From Leucaena leucocephala (taxonomy: Eukaryota > Streptophyta > Magnoliopsida > Fabales > Fabaceae), in NCBI GenBank assembly GCA_037074615.1, contig CM073535.1:8657001-8721000 (forward strand): 64,000 bases of DNA. Direction: 5' to 3'. Shown one piece after another: positions 34,223 to 46,507 of this stretch. Positions within the stretch are counted from its first letter, which is position 1. The number at the start of each line of letters is the position of its first letter. Position numbers and translations under genes: made by a program. The notes under the pieces were generated by a model. That model was not told the DNA's origin and ran no database searches. It saw only the letters and a program-made list of their open reading frames with translations.

Positions 34223-35600
34223 ATTAATATCATAAACCAGTACCAGAAACAACAAATCAAAAGCAAAGACATGTACCCAGCTCCATAGAGGAGCACATTA
34301 TTGAACCAGAAAAAATAAAAGAAAAACATTATAAGAAAAAAAAAAAAAAGCATAACACATGAACCAGAGCTCCCAGCTTCGCAGACTAGCCAACAGGACA
34401 ACAGTTAGAGGAGAAGGGGGTTGTAACACCCACTCTTTCTAGCACTTTCCCAAAAGAGCTGCACAAACAAATAAGAATGCAGCTAGATAACTTCTTGGAG
34501 TCCACTCAAAGCACCAAGGGCCAATAGCTTTGCCAAGAGACACAAATTCCTCTACCAACTTCAAGCACCCCCATATAGGGCCCAAAAACTTCCAAATTCA
34601 CCGCTTGAAGCAATAGAGGACACCCAAAATTCAAACAAAACCAGCTTCATCCCACTCCATACAATACTACTCGCAAATAAGGCTTCGGTGAGTCTGCTAA
34701 CAAAGCTTTCTTTGTTTAGGCCAGCTTTTCCCTCCTATTGACCTTGCCAAATGATTCAAGAGGATAAGAGGCTATCTGGATACCAACAATGGGTTTATGG
34801 CTAGTTTGACAAGAAATAGCCGTACATCGAATCTCCCATATTAGGCACATCAAACAAGCCACAACCACTTGCATCTCTTCTAGGCCAAGAGTAATTTTCA
34901 ATAAAAGCAGCAGCCCAGTACCAAAACCAATAATATCATCATCCTCACCTCTAAAGCTTAGATAACAAACAAAGGCATAATTATAAGGATGAAAGCACGC
35001 ACTGACCACAATTGCAATTGTTACCGCAACCCAAAACCATTCCAGCTTCCAATTAGACATCCCCATTGCAGATGACGGAGGCACCCCTCGGAGGTCTTCA
35101 TTTCTAACTCTTTGAAGAAATCTGATCTTCAAATACTCAGCATTCATCATCACACAGATCCTTAACCCTCGAACATTACCATCCTCTGCTATCCTCTGCC
35201 ACAGAAATCCAGTCTTCCGATGAATCTTCTTCGATGTCAAATCTGGAGTCACCCATCTCAGATCTGTTGCAACATACACCTTGGCTCTTCCAAGAATGCA
35301 ACCCTCTCGCTCTCGATTACGGGCATTGCAGTGCACCCGCACTTCGCTCAACTCGCCGCCGACAAACACCAGAACCCCCCACCCACACACGAGCACTCCT
35401 TCCCAAATGAAGCGCACCCCCACGCCGGAGCCTGACCGGAAAAAGACGCCATAGACGCGCCGCTCCTACAAACGTGGACCCCCACATAGGAGGGAAGGGT
35501 AATCGATCCGAGGACACCCTGGCAGAGCCTAAATCTGCAATTAAGTTAGGAGGGCGATTTCGAGGCGTCGGGGAATTTGAGATAGAACTAGCCCAATTTT
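34223..35600 (-). other. GC-rich transcript-like unit, unknown origin
   Basis: On the minus strand composition changes from a very GC-rich start (about 35590-35300) to a T-rich 3' part (about 34400-34223), ending at the poly(A) described at 34186-34201. The longest ORF is 34716-35423, 235 codons, with two hydrophobic stretches (FWVAVTIAIVVSACF and LLLLLKITLG) and no domain I recognise. The 3' part has the style of plant LINE tails. It may be a 5'-truncated or non-autonomous LINE, a retrocopy or a captured gene piece. No matching TSD was found near 35600. The string TGTAACACCC at 34422 looks like an LTR start, but no partner was found. Confidence 0.35.
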
Positions 35601-35805
35601 AATTTTTGTTAGGTTACGTATGAACTTGCTATAATTTTAACACTTCAAGGCCATTGTTTAAATAAATACTTCTCCGGGCATAAATAAAAAAAATATTTAT
35701 AATACAATTTATATTATAAATTAAATTTTATATTTAATACTAGTACTAATTTAGAGTAATTTCCAAATAATAATTTAGGCATTTAAATATTTAAAAATAT
35801 AGATT

Positions 35806-35868
35806 GGGTATGAGGCTTAAGCTGTCTTTTATAAATTTGGATAAAAATATTAAATTATCCTTGAAAAT
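35806..35868 (+). repeat. Left terminal inverted repeat of the MULE
   Basis: Pairs with the reverse complement of about 44361-44423. Confidence 0.75.
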
Positions 35869-36059
35869 TTTAAAGAAAAAGTGGGAGACCTATGCTTGAA
35901 ATGCATTCCTTCCCTGAAGCTTGAGATTGAGTTATAGTTCCTGAAGTTGCACTAGCCTATCGTCGAAGATCTTTAGAACTCATTCCAACACCATCTAAGC
36001 TCAAATCAGACACATGCCTAGTCATCATCAAAGGTCACTTTGTGTTTAGGATTGGAGGA

Positions 36060-37254
36060 AGATTAGGGATTAGAAATTAGGTATGTCGTCTATGCACTTT
36101 ATTTCTAAGTCTTGGAAGATTCATCTTTATTCCTAGAACCTTATGCTTTTTTCATAGTTCAATTAGTGCTCCAGTAAATTTAAATGGTGATAGATTGATA
36201 TATTGTTTACTCTTGCTCAAAAGGCTTGTTAAGCGAAGTTGTTATTCAAGGGGTTCCAGCTACATCGGTAACTACCAAAGAAATTTCATTATTGAAGTGC
36301 TATCTACACCTAATCAAGTACTTCTTTTATGCTTCCTCGATTGCTTCTTTTAGGCTTCTCTTCCTTGTACATCATCGGTCATTCGCTGTTAGATCATGAA
36401 AGATGGATGGCAGATGATGCTTAGACTTTAGAGAGCTTATTCCTCAATTTGATTTTACCCTTTCTATTCAAATGTAATTACTGCTTCAAGTTAAAATGAA
36501 TTGGTTTGTGTAGCCTTGAATCAGTGTTCAATGCAATTCTTTTTTCCAATAATCTACAATAAGCATGCAATATTTCTTATTGGTAGTAACAGAGGACAAT
36601 GCATGAATAATGCATATAAACAACAATGCTGGTATGTGAAAAAGAGAGACTGTGTAAAGCTAAACCCAACATTAATTATGTATGCTTTCAGTTTCCACAT
36701 TGATGTGCACTAGTTAAAAATTGCTTTTAGTGTAAAGCAACAATTTATTTTTGTGGTTTTGCTTTTGAGATTGGGAAGGACAAAAGTATCACACACAAAA
36801 AATAAGAATAAGAGGTATAAAATTTAGTAAGAAAAAAAGGTGGATGATTAAACAAAATATCTTCTTCGAAGTGTGAATCATGGTTTCGCAACTAATGAAT
36901 GATAACAAATTGATTATAAGTTGAAGACTTTTACAACATTCTTAATATATAACATTTTGTGTAATGTATGCCACTTAATATAGTAGTTGTAAAATAGCAT
37001 TACATAATATTGATAATTCCTTGGCTTTCTCCACTATTCCACTGTATGCCTTTGAAAATGTCAATTATGGATTACTAAAGTTATGTTATTTCTGTTTGTT
37101 TAGTTTAACTCTTCCCATCCCGTAACTCCAGTATGAAGGAATATGTTAAGTACCTTTCATATAATCCCAATATGAATGAACAAGTTGTATGGATTTATTG
37201 CTACACCTGCTTATGTAATTTACTATGGAGTGGTTGTTTTTCAGGAGATAAAAT
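36060..37254 (+). other. Probable spliced 5' untranslated region of the Ulp1-like gene
   Basis: No ORF of its own. A donor-like AGGTATGT near 36080 and an acceptor-like TTTTTCAG at 37237-37244, eleven bases before the ATG at 37255, suggest a 5'UTR intron of about 1.1 kb. Confidence 0.35.
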
Positions 37255-39667
37255 ATGACATATGAAGGAGGGCCAAGCAAACGAGTGAAGAATCTATACA
37301 TATTGTTTCAAGATAAATTTATTTATAAGGGTAGGAAGTTTAAGAATATGAGAGAACATGCTAAGGAGGCAGTAAAGGCCTAAAATGACTTGTCTGTGGA
37401 TGAGTAGAACAAATATAGACAAAAGGTAGAGAAATCATAGTCTGATAAGAAGAAGGAGAAAGAAGTTGCTTTTAATACTGGCTATTCACCCCGATAATTA
37501 AAGGCATTGATGGAGTTTGTGAATGAAGATTAAGGCTTAGTAGGCAGAGTGAAACGTTTAGGATTTCACAATTTGCTTCATGTTAAAACAACAAGACTCC
37601 GCCATAACTTCTTAGCCTCCTTTATTCAATCATATGATACTCCAACCCATCAATCTAGAATTAGAGGAAGACAAAAGAATTAATTAGGCCACATATATCA
37701 TAAATGTTTTGTGGAAAGAGATGGCGATTTATGTTCAAACACTAAAAAGGAATAAGGAAGTAAGTTACAACTTGGGCGGATGTATCTACCTACTGTTAAT
37801 ATGTATGTTTTATATATGCTTGTACCTATTTCCTTTGATTGAAAATGGTAGAACTTATATTTTTGGTATTATAGTTATATTTTAGTCAAAATTTGGTATT
37901 ACTAAAAGTTGGTCAGCCTGACTCCACCAAAGCAATACAGTTCTGGACTGAGGAAAGGTTGAAGGACATATTTAAGATAGAGAGGGAGAGCTACATGTGA
38001 ATTTTATATACTGAAAGTCATAGTCAAGTGAGGGATGTGAAGGATGCTACAATAAATCATTTAGACCTGATATGTGTTCAAATTTATAAGTTTAATGTTG
38101 CTTTACTGAGTTATGTGTTTGACCATATTTTGATTGTGTTATGCTGGAGTTGAAGGACTTGAATTCACAACCGGTGGCTATAATTGAAGAGAGCAGTCAC
38201 ACACTTATTAATGTAGTTAAGGAGCTACTGAAGGTGCAGCTTTAGAAAGAGAGAAAGTGTCATAGACAAGATAAAGACAATATAGAAGAAGGAAGTAAAG
38301 GAGAAGATGATTTTTCTTCATATGACGATAAAATGAAAGAAGCATCTAGTGAGGGGGAGAAGAAGGTAGTAAGGGAGATGAAGAAGAAGAAGCTGCTCAT
38401 AAGGGAGAAACAGAAGGAGACAGAGGTAGTGAGGGACATAAAGAAGAAGAGCCTGGTGAGGAAGGAGAGGAGGTATTGAGGGAGATGGAAAAGAAGCTGG
38501 TCATAAGGGAGAAGGAGAAGGTAACACCATTAATGTGTATATGAGTGACGACGACGATGATGTTAACCCCATCTCTGTGTCTATAGATTCTCAAGGACAA
38601 GTAATGAATGAGGAAGAAGTGGAGAGGGAAGTATAGTTTAGGAGATCAAAATAGCAAAAGAAATCAGTAACTTCAGTATCATCTCCATGGGTGTTGACAA
38701 AGCCTACTGAGAGGGGGAAAAAGCCGACATATGCGAAAAATGTTGTTTTCAACATGATAAGTCACATATGTTCGCGTGATGAGAGTCAAGATGAGGTTTA
38801 GGCATAATAAGTTGTATTTGTGTGCTTTAATGGTTTGTTATCCACGTATTGCTAACAAAAAAAGTACAGGGATTTGGTTAACATACTCGACGAAGATATC
38901 AATTAGGATCAGTTGTAAAGCTTGGTGGAATTCAAAAAATAAGTAACAGGGTAAGTTTAAAATAACAGTTATTAATTATTGATCAATTTGTATGGATTTG
39001 TTGTTGAGTCTAAGATGAGATTCTTGCTTCATACATATGTCAGTGGTGTGTAAGATGTTATGGCTAATATGAAGAAAGAAGGACAAATGAGGCGACACCT
39101 TTCTAATATTGACTTCATTGTAAGCTTCTTGTGATGTGAGTATTTAGTGTGTATATGCTGAATTAGTAACCTTCAATATATTTTGTAGGCAATGATGTCA
39201 TCTAACCTAATTACTTGGAATGTTAATTCAAAGAAGAAGCAACTATTGCCTGAACAAGTAGGTTACAACTTAGACGACTGTAATTTGATTCTTGGATCTA
39301 CACTTGTTGGAGCACACTAGTTCTATTTAGTTTTAGAGTCGAGGACAATGAATTTCTACGTGTTGGATTCATTGGCTGAAAATGTTAATAGTAAGAAGAG
39401 AAAGAAAATGAGTGTAAAAGGGAATGATATGACGTTTGGAATCAAAGTATGAGTGAGTGAATCATTCACTCCTTACATCTATAAATTCATAATGATTATA
39501 ATTTACGACCCATGCATTTATCTTTTGAGCATAGAGATAGGTTTAATGATATCATTGGGTTAGTTAAATCAAACCTCCTTAGGAAGGGGAAGAAGGGAAA
39601 ATGTGATATTATTTGGGCCCAGTTTTGTTACAAAACAATTTGAGTCATTGAATCATTTAGTATTGAG
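37255..39667 (+). pseudogene. Ulp1-type (peptidase C48) gene of the MULE, degenerate
   Basis: Starts MTYEGGPSKRVKNLYILFQD at 37255. The next block, GLVGRVKRLGFHNLLHVKTT, matches the region upstream of the protease domain in plant MULE-borne Ulp1 proteins. An acidic Glu/Lys/Gly repeat region lies at 38230-38630. The peptidase domain begins near 39195: NLDDCNLILGSTLVGAH with His codon 39315-39317, then a TAG (39318-39320) where the family has Trp, then FYLVLE and FYVLDSL with the catalytic Asp at 39366-39368. The part that should hold the catalytic Gln and Cys was not found before the hAT insertion at 39676. Many in-frame stops. The family removes SUMO-like modifiers; its role in transposons is unproven. 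Confidence 0.75.
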
Positions 39668-39675
39668 GTTTGTAC

Positions 39676-40372
39676 TAGGGGTGTGCACAATGCCCTTGGC
39701 TCGGTCCACTTGCCCGCAAAAAAATTGCCCAACATGGCCCAAAAAAAGTTTCTTAAAATGTATTTGAGTAAGGCCAGGCCGGACCAAGTGTCAGGCGGGG
39801 CAGGGTACTGGGCAAGGTATGTTGTCCTGCCCATTTGGCCTGGCCCTATATATATATATTCTTAGAGTCTTATTTCTTTTCTTAACTTATTCTATTTATA
39901 ATTTTACACTTTTCACTTTAGCTAACAACTATCCTTGCTCATTTTTAAAGTATTGAACATAAATCTTATATTTACATAAATACCAAAGTTTCTCCTATGC
40001 TTTACTTGCCAAGCATTTGATTATTGATGTTGCAATAATGCTACAAATATCTTACCCCTGTATATTTTAATCTTTCTTTTTTATATATGCAATAGACTTC
40101 AAGACTTTAATTACTATCTTTTTGTTACCATATTCTTAGTAGATTATGGATATTATTTAACTCTTGAAGACATAAATATGATATTATTTTATAAGTTCAT
40201 GATTGTAGATTTTTTTCTCACAATATGAGCAGGACATCATAATTAGAGAATGTCTAACCCAAAATGGTTAGGGCTTTTATCAGGCATGACAGGGCATTGG
40301 GCTACAAAATGTAGCCCATATTTTTTTCAGGCAGGGCATAGGTAGGGGTTGCACTGCCTATGCACACCCCTA
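39676..40372. mobile_element. Non-autonomous hAT element, 697 bp, TSD GTTTGTAC
   Basis: TAGGGGTGTGCA at the left and TGCACACCCCTA at the right form a perfect 12-bp terminal inverted repeat. The 8-bp direct repeat GTTTGTAC lies at 39668-39675 and 40373-40380. The ends are GC-rich (GGGCAGGG-type words) and the middle AT-rich, with no transposase ORF. It sits at the 3' part of the Ulp1-like pseudogene and is younger than the MULE. Confidence 0.93.
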
Positions 40373-40415
40373 GTTTGTACGTGGGCAATTGTTTTTTACA
40401 TTATTAAAATTATTT

Positions 40416-40662
40416 TTTGCAACTCGTCTAATGAGGTTTGCAACTAATAAAATTAGTTTGACCCTCTTCTAATGAGGTTAACAACTCCTGCTACGGGATT
40501 TGAACTTCCATAATGGGATTTGTAGCTTATCTAATGAGGTTTGTAACTAATACAATTGGTTTGCAACTTGCCTAATGAGATTTGTAACTAATGCAATGGG
40601 GTTTACAACTCCTATAATGAGGTTCGTAACTTCTACAATGGGATTTGCAACTTATAGCTATA
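40416..40662 (+). repeat. Degenerate tandem array of about 21-bp units, left of the MULE transposase
   Basis: About ten copies of a unit like TAATGAGGTTTGCAACT with a variable linker. A related array in the opposite orientation lies at 43490-43870. Confidence 0.8.
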
Positions 40663-40923
40663 ACATACTGCACGATTTTATTGATGACATTGACTACTTA
40701 GGCCACTTACAAAAAAATCATCCTGCCCATGACAACAATTACATTACATATAAATTAATGATAAGTGAACATTAAGATTCCACTTGCACCTAATGTTTTC
40801 AACCATTAACACTAGACAACATATTCCATGCATGATACATTTTCTTCTTATACCCTAAACATTATGTACAAAAAGAATTAGTTGTATACCAAAAAAGCAT
40901 CCATCATGTACTAACAACCAACT

Positions 40924-43307
40924 TCACATTGGATTTGGATTTTTGCATGTTATTCTAGTATGGCCATCTTGGTAGCATGTGTTGTAGTGATATATCTTCT
41001 TATTTTGGAATTGATACTCTCTCCATTTAGTTCTAGGCCTTCCTGGTGGTCGACTTATAAGAGGTGGTGTTAGACGTGTTTGGTCATCTGTATTTTGCAT
41101 CCGATAGTTATTAGGATTTTGCATGTCAATTTCACCACTGGAATCATTGTCATGCTATAAATCTTTTGCTAAGATGTAATCTTGTAGCACTAATCACTAT
41201 AATTGTAGACATGGAGATGTAGAGCCTTGATGTCCATACAAGCGTGTCCATACAATCTTGTAGCACTAATCACTATAATTGTAGACATGGAGATGTAGAG
41301 CCTTGATGTCCATATAAGCGTGTGCATAGGGAATGCTTGACATTTATCACTCAGCACAGTTGCGTTCATGCAAACCAAGATTCATATATAGGGCTCCTTA
41401 AGATGTATGTACATACACCTACCCATCTCCACAAGGTACAGGAGCCATATGCCTAGCATTAGCCATATTCTCCATCACTTTTGCATTTACATTTGGGCCT
41501 ACAATATTTTCCATTTACTCATAGTCATTGTTGATGCATACATCTTCTTTACCACTTTCTCACTATGCTCATGGATAAGTTAGGCAATGTTATGTCGTCT
41601 CTCCTTCACAATCCATGCTTTGAAGGACTCAATAAGGTTTGTCGTTATATTATCTCATCGTTTAAATGGAAACTTGCTTAATGCCCACTTATCTATGTCA
41701 CCATTATTGAGAAGCAACTCAAATAGCTATTCATTAAAAGCTCTCATGTTTTCTATTGCTTTATCAAAATCAGTGTCAAACCTTGCAAATGCAATATCAT
41801 TAAGCAACTTCAGTCCATATTCCCTTGTTTGTCCGCTCATCTTTCTCTTATCTCTATTTAGTTTAATGATTTATGTGCTAAAGTTCTCCTTCATATGCCT
41901 ATAACAGTATGTATGGTTGTCACCTTCGAACATTGCTTGGACAACACTTGTTATTTCCTTATGATGGTCAGACACAATTGTCAATTGTATATAACCAACT
42001 ATTCATTTAATCATGTAAAGAAACCATGTTCAATCTTCTAATATATTTCCTTCACAATTGAGTATGCAAATAGAAACAATTTATCATCTACATTGTACGT
42101 AGAAGCTTCCAACAATATTCCCTTGTAGGGTCCACTTAAAAGAGTTCCATCAATATACAACACACGTCTACAACCAGCAATGAACCCTTCTATACAATAT
42201 CGATAGGCTATGAATACATGCTCAAATTTGTTCCCACTAGCCAATAATTTAGCAACAATTTTGTCATCACTTTCCTTCAACCATTCACATATCTATGGTA
42301 TTAAAATATAAGACTAATCAGGTCTATCCTGTATGTCCTCTAATGCTTTTTCCTTTGCCCTATATTCTTGCTTATATGTTAACTTCACACCATAATCTCT
42401 CTCCAAACTCTTTTTTATTTTATTGGGACGCTTGTTTACATAATCCCTTATCTCATCAATTATAATTGTTGTTGTCAAGGTAGCACTTCCACCATATGCC
42501 ACTTTAAGATTGTCTTGGGTACTATGAATATGGTCATTTATGAATTTCGTCATACATAGGAAAGGTGTGCTCTTTCCAAGTACTTTCACAGTTACACACC
42601 ACTGACAACCTTCAACTTTACATTTCACATACATATTATCCTTATAATTTTTTACATATGTACTTGAACCGGTGTGCAATACTGAACTAGTATAATTCCT
42701 TCTTAAATGTGTCCACTTTGTGAAAATTTGCATCCCACCAAGCAACTCTTCTTTCCATTTCACAGGGTTCATCACAACCATCGATTTATGTGCATTATGT
42801 TCTCCATATGGTATACTTAAATTAAGTCCTCCACCACCCCTATTAGTTATAGATTCAACAATGCTTTGCTTAAACAAAATCTCTAAATTGTTACCCTGGC
42901 TCCATTAAAAGGGATACCTTTGTTCTGATAGTTCAAGCAAATCCTCAATATTGGAAGCAAAATAACAAGTTTTGCAAAAACATTAACACAAACAATAAAA
43001 TAATTAACAACTTCCATAAACACAAGTAATCTCACTTATATTCTGGATCATCCCTTTGTTCTGGTATATTATCATTTACTTTAACTACTATATAAACATG
43101 TTCACTGCTATTATTAAATTGAAAAATATAATAAAATTCACTATCATCATTGAGATATAGTAATATCCTCTTATCAAACTTCACTGTATATTTTATGACA
43201 AGTGTCATCCCCTGCTTTATCCATTTTACCTTCACATCCCCACTATTAAATTTAACTCCACCTTTAACATTTAAACAAAGTTTCCACCTACATAGAAAAA
43301 ACAACAA
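40924..43307 (-). pseudogene. MuDR-like MULE transposase, degenerate
   Basis: Order on the minus strand: N-terminal part 43307-43032; 42877-42314 with the zinc-binding MuDR DNA-binding domain (CKVEGCQWCVTV, then NDHIHS) and the region RDYVNKRPNKIKKSLERDYGVKLTYKQEYRAKEKA quoted here only as the block near 42450-42330; 42280-42038 with the transposase core (GFIAGCRRVLYIDGTLLSG); about 41990-41870 with IVSDHHKEITSVVQAM and CYRHMKENF. A SWIM-like finger follows near 41340 (AFPMHT/SIPYAHAYMDIK) and a basic C-terminus at 41124-40924 (PPGRPRTKW and a C..C...H....C knuckle). Frameshifts and stops separate the blocks. The protein would bind the inverted repeats and cut the element. Confidence 0.82.
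41181..41325. repeat. 76-bp tandem duplication within the transposase pseudogene
   Basis: The unit starting CTTGTAGCACTAATCACTAT begins at 41181 and again at 41257, nearly identical. A recent duplication inside coding sequence near the SWIM region. Confidence 0.92.
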
Positions 43308-43489
43308 AATTTATTTGAAGATGTCGACCCAATATTACATGTTTCTTGCCCACTAACCTACAACAAATAAGGCATTCATCCTAATCTCATGCCCCTAACA
43401 ATCATCATTCAGCACTTTACAATATAGCCACAACACGAAATTCATTGATGTAATGAAGGTTATAAGTTTTTCCATAGATTAGTAAATGT

Positions 43490-43870
43490 CTTAACTCAAG
43501 TTATCAAAATGATTATTGAAGTTACAAATGCCATTACAGCAGTTGCAAACCAGAAAGCAATACCAATTACTTGTTATAGAGTTGTAAATTTCTTAGCTCA
43601 AGTTATCAAAATTATTACTAAAATTGTAAAACCTATTAGAGGAGTAGTAAATGACCTAACTCATTGCATGTAAATTTTCTCAGAGTATTAAATGTCTTAG
43701 TTGAAGTTGTCAAAATTATTTCTAAAGTTGTATATCCCATTAGAGGAATAATAAATAACCCAACTAATTCCACCTAACTATTTTTATGGAGTATTAAATG
43801 TCTTAGTTGAAGTTGTAAACACTATTAGAAGAGTAGTAAATGATTGAATTACTTAGTTTCATGACTTGCA
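43490..43870 (-). repeat. Degenerate tandem array, right of the MULE transposase
   Basis: Reversed, it contains units such as CTAATAGGTTTTACAATTTT and CTAAGAAATTTACAACTCTA, similar to the array at 40416-40662 but in inverted orientation. Confidence 0.65.
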
Positions 43871-44360
43871 GGTTATTCTTATTATAAACATCATGAGTCA
43901 TGAGAAAAGCAAATGACTTCTCTTTCAAAAATGACTACTATTTCCTGCTCAATTTGAATGGGCTAAAAAGGAATGCCCAATGAGAAATGCAATGGACTGC
44001 AACACAAAAAACTATTGTCATTCACACTAACCATATCCATGCTTGTCCCATAAATGCGTTGACTTCTCCATGCCTTCAAGTATAGTATGGGATTTTTTTC
44101 ACCATTTCTCTTACTGCTTTCTTAAACTAGTCGAAACTATAGTATTTGTAAAACTCTTTCTCCCAAGGAAACCATTAAAATAAACAAAATATTGTTGATT
44201 ATCAGAGAAGTAAAGGAAGAAGATTTGTGTAAACAATTTACTTACACTTCATCATTTCTAGCTTCAGCTTAGCCAAAGGAGTTTCCCGTAAGCTTCTCCT
44301 CCTATTCTTGCCAACGGTTCATTCCTCACATTCACATTAATGTCGTAGTATACTCTTCAT

Positions 44361-44423
44361 TTAGTCGAGGGTAATTTGGTATTTCTACCCAAATTTGTAA
44401 ATGACAGATTATGCCTCTTGCCC
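44361..44423 (-). repeat. Right terminal inverted repeat of the MULE
   Basis: Partner of 35806-35868. Confidence 0.75.
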
Positions 44424-45377
44424 AATATGTCGTTTTAGATATTCAGATACCCAAATTGTCATTTGCAAATTCACCTGGGTTTTTCTTGTCTTTTTCCCAT
44501 AGATTAATGGTAAAGATGTCCTTCAATCCTAACACAAGTCAATATTCATTATTCATGTTACCATACCAGCTAACATATATTATGATATGGACCTCTCAAC
44601 TCAACCTTCAACTTCAAAATCTTATTATGATACTAACAAATAAGGATTCTTTAAAAATATTAAGATATATACTTTTCAATAAAAAGGGTTCTACCAAAAA
44701 AATTGTTATTTACTCCCTAAAATTCATAAATTTCCTGAACTGCTCAAACAAGCCCAAGACATGTAAAGGAAATGTTCCCAATCATTTCACACATAGAATT
44801 TAAGTAATCATATTAAACATCCATAATATTCTAAAATAATTAACTTTTATTTATCTGAGATTTTACAGATATTGGCTTTGCTGTAATACTTGATAATTTT
44901 CAACAAAATTATATTCTTAAGCCATGTTACATCCGATACTTTAATAAGATTATTGTTGCTGTAACATCTTAGATCCTGAAGCGTGATAATTTAATTATTA
45001 AATGATAATATGGCTTATTAGAATTTTAAATTTTTAAATTAAATATAAATGTTCTTCCGATAATAAATCCCTTAGTTTCTTATATGGTGAGATTCGAGTG
45101 CATGCCTTTGTGATATATGCATGAACTATGTTTTTTAAAAAAACATAAATATGCTCCTATATATATTGGAGCAATCTTTATTTGAGGTACTATCAAATGT
45201 TAAATATGAATATATCTCTTAATCGAAATTTAAATTTTAGTTCACTATGTTATGAGAGAGCTAATAACTATAGACTAGTCTTTCCGACACATAAATTAAA
45301 GTAAAATTTATCTCTTTAAAAAAAGTTTTTCCATACAGTATACCCACACACTACTTCTCCCTTATATATATTGTATA
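44424..45377. other. Spacer, nothing coding
   Basis: The 130-codon ORF at 44411-44803 begins inside the MULE end and shows no domain. 45210-45300 resembles 8555-8600. Confidence 0.4.
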
Positions 45378-45605
45378 AGAATTTTTAGAAAGGGGTTTGA
45401 CTTACTCACGATTTAAGAGTATAGCGAAGTTTTCTCTCTTCCTAGGCGATACTAATATTGGGCATGGCAAGTTATCTATTACCTTCAAGCGTTAAATCTA
45501 GGCACCTAGGAGTTATGATGTCTCCCCAACTACTGCGATTATAATCATAACAAAGTGGTACTCTCTAGAGATTGAACACACTCCAAATAATTATATATCT
45601 TACCC
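45378..45605 (+). repeat. Dispersed repeat, copy 2
   Basis: Partner of 33126-33350, same orientation, moderately diverged. Confidence 0.65.
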
Positions 45606-46134
45606 TTTCATCAATTGAATCCACAAATAATAGCTAATTCTCCCTTATATTGAATTTCAGAGTTTCAGTTATGACCAATGAAGAGCTTTTCTTAGCCCAC
45701 TAGATTATGGATTGGAGTTCAATATCGGATATCCATGACCCAAAGCTCGTATTCATTAAACTCCACAAGGCATGTCTATTTTTATATAGTATATCCTATA
45801 TTTATTTATGTATGATTTTGAACGAATTTGAATTTATTTAATTTTGGAAAAAATTATAAATATTAAAAATTTTGGCGCCAAATTACAAATGTTTTTTTTT
45901 AGTTTTCATGTGAATTAATTTGTATAAAAAATCATTTTAAATGACTTTTTATGGAATATCAAGCGTCATACACTAATTTCATGCTTGATTAAATTGGAAG
46001 ATGATAAATATCCATTTTAGAGACAGTTTTGAATTATTTTGAATTTAATTTTTTTTTCACGTCATTCTATTTTATTTCTGTTTGAATATTGAGTCAAAAA
46101 ATCCTAATTATGTTAACTGTGAACACGAGAATAC
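45606..46134. other. AT-rich spacer with one perfect GC palindrome
   Basis: TTTGGCGCCAAA at 45871-45882 is a perfect 12-bp palindrome matching the E2F consensus. No gene lies nearby, so function is doubtful. Confidence 0.4.
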
Positions 46135-46139
46135 CATTG

Positions 46140-46507
46140 TGATCCAAACAAGAACAAGAGCTATGGATATGAACATCTGAAAACTCAGTCCCTTGCAACA
46201 GTGCAACTATGGTTCCTTTTTTTCTTTATCAATCCCCTCTGCATACATTTATATCCAAAAAATAAAATAAAAGAGTAGCTTGATACATTAAGAAAATAAA
46301 ATAAATGAATAAAAAAAAGCACAATCTTTAGTTGAGTACTTGATCATCAGACTTCACAAAATTTTATTGATATTTCCTTATGACTCGTTCCGTTCAGTAA
46401 CTCCTTTCAAATATAAGATAGGACCCACGTTGTGAAATTGACTTTTCTCACATGCATGTATTTTGAAGTGATTCCCACATAACTTGTGAAAAGATCCTCC
46501 TAGATCA
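46140..46507 (-). repeat. 3' LTR of the gypsy element
   Basis: 368 bp, 7 bp shorter than its partner. Followed inward by a purine-rich tract on the minus strand (AAAGAGGAACCCA, 46508-46520). Confidence 0.9.

Larger units (their letters stand above)
35806..44423. mobile_element. Mutator-like element carrying Ulp1-like and MuDR-like genes
   Basis: Inverted repeats of about 62 bp: left end 35806 GGGTATGAGGCTTAAGCTGT, right end reversed GGGCAAGAGGCATAATCTGT, continuing with TTTATAAATTTGG against TTTACAAATTTGG; roughly three quarters identical by eye. Inside lie a Ulp1-type gene on + and a MuDR-like transposase on -, pointing toward each other. This is the gene content of the Kaonashi/KI-MULE type of Mutator element known from plants. 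The expected 9-bp TSD is not clear (AATATAGAT against AATATGTCG). The element also contains a nested hAT element. Confidence 0.75.

Noticed and set aside
34422..34431. TGTAACACCC as the start of a gypsy LTR
   Set aside because: No matching LTR end with the flanking GGGGT duplication was found at a reasonable distance.
38397..38600. Minus-strand Ser/Pro-rich ORF
   Set aside because: It is the antisense of the acidic GAA/GAG-rich segment of the Ulp1-like pseudogene.
40416..40662. Regularly spaced short repeats as a CRISPR-like array
   Set aside because: The repeats are degenerate, there are no unique spacers of constant length, and the context is a plant MULE.
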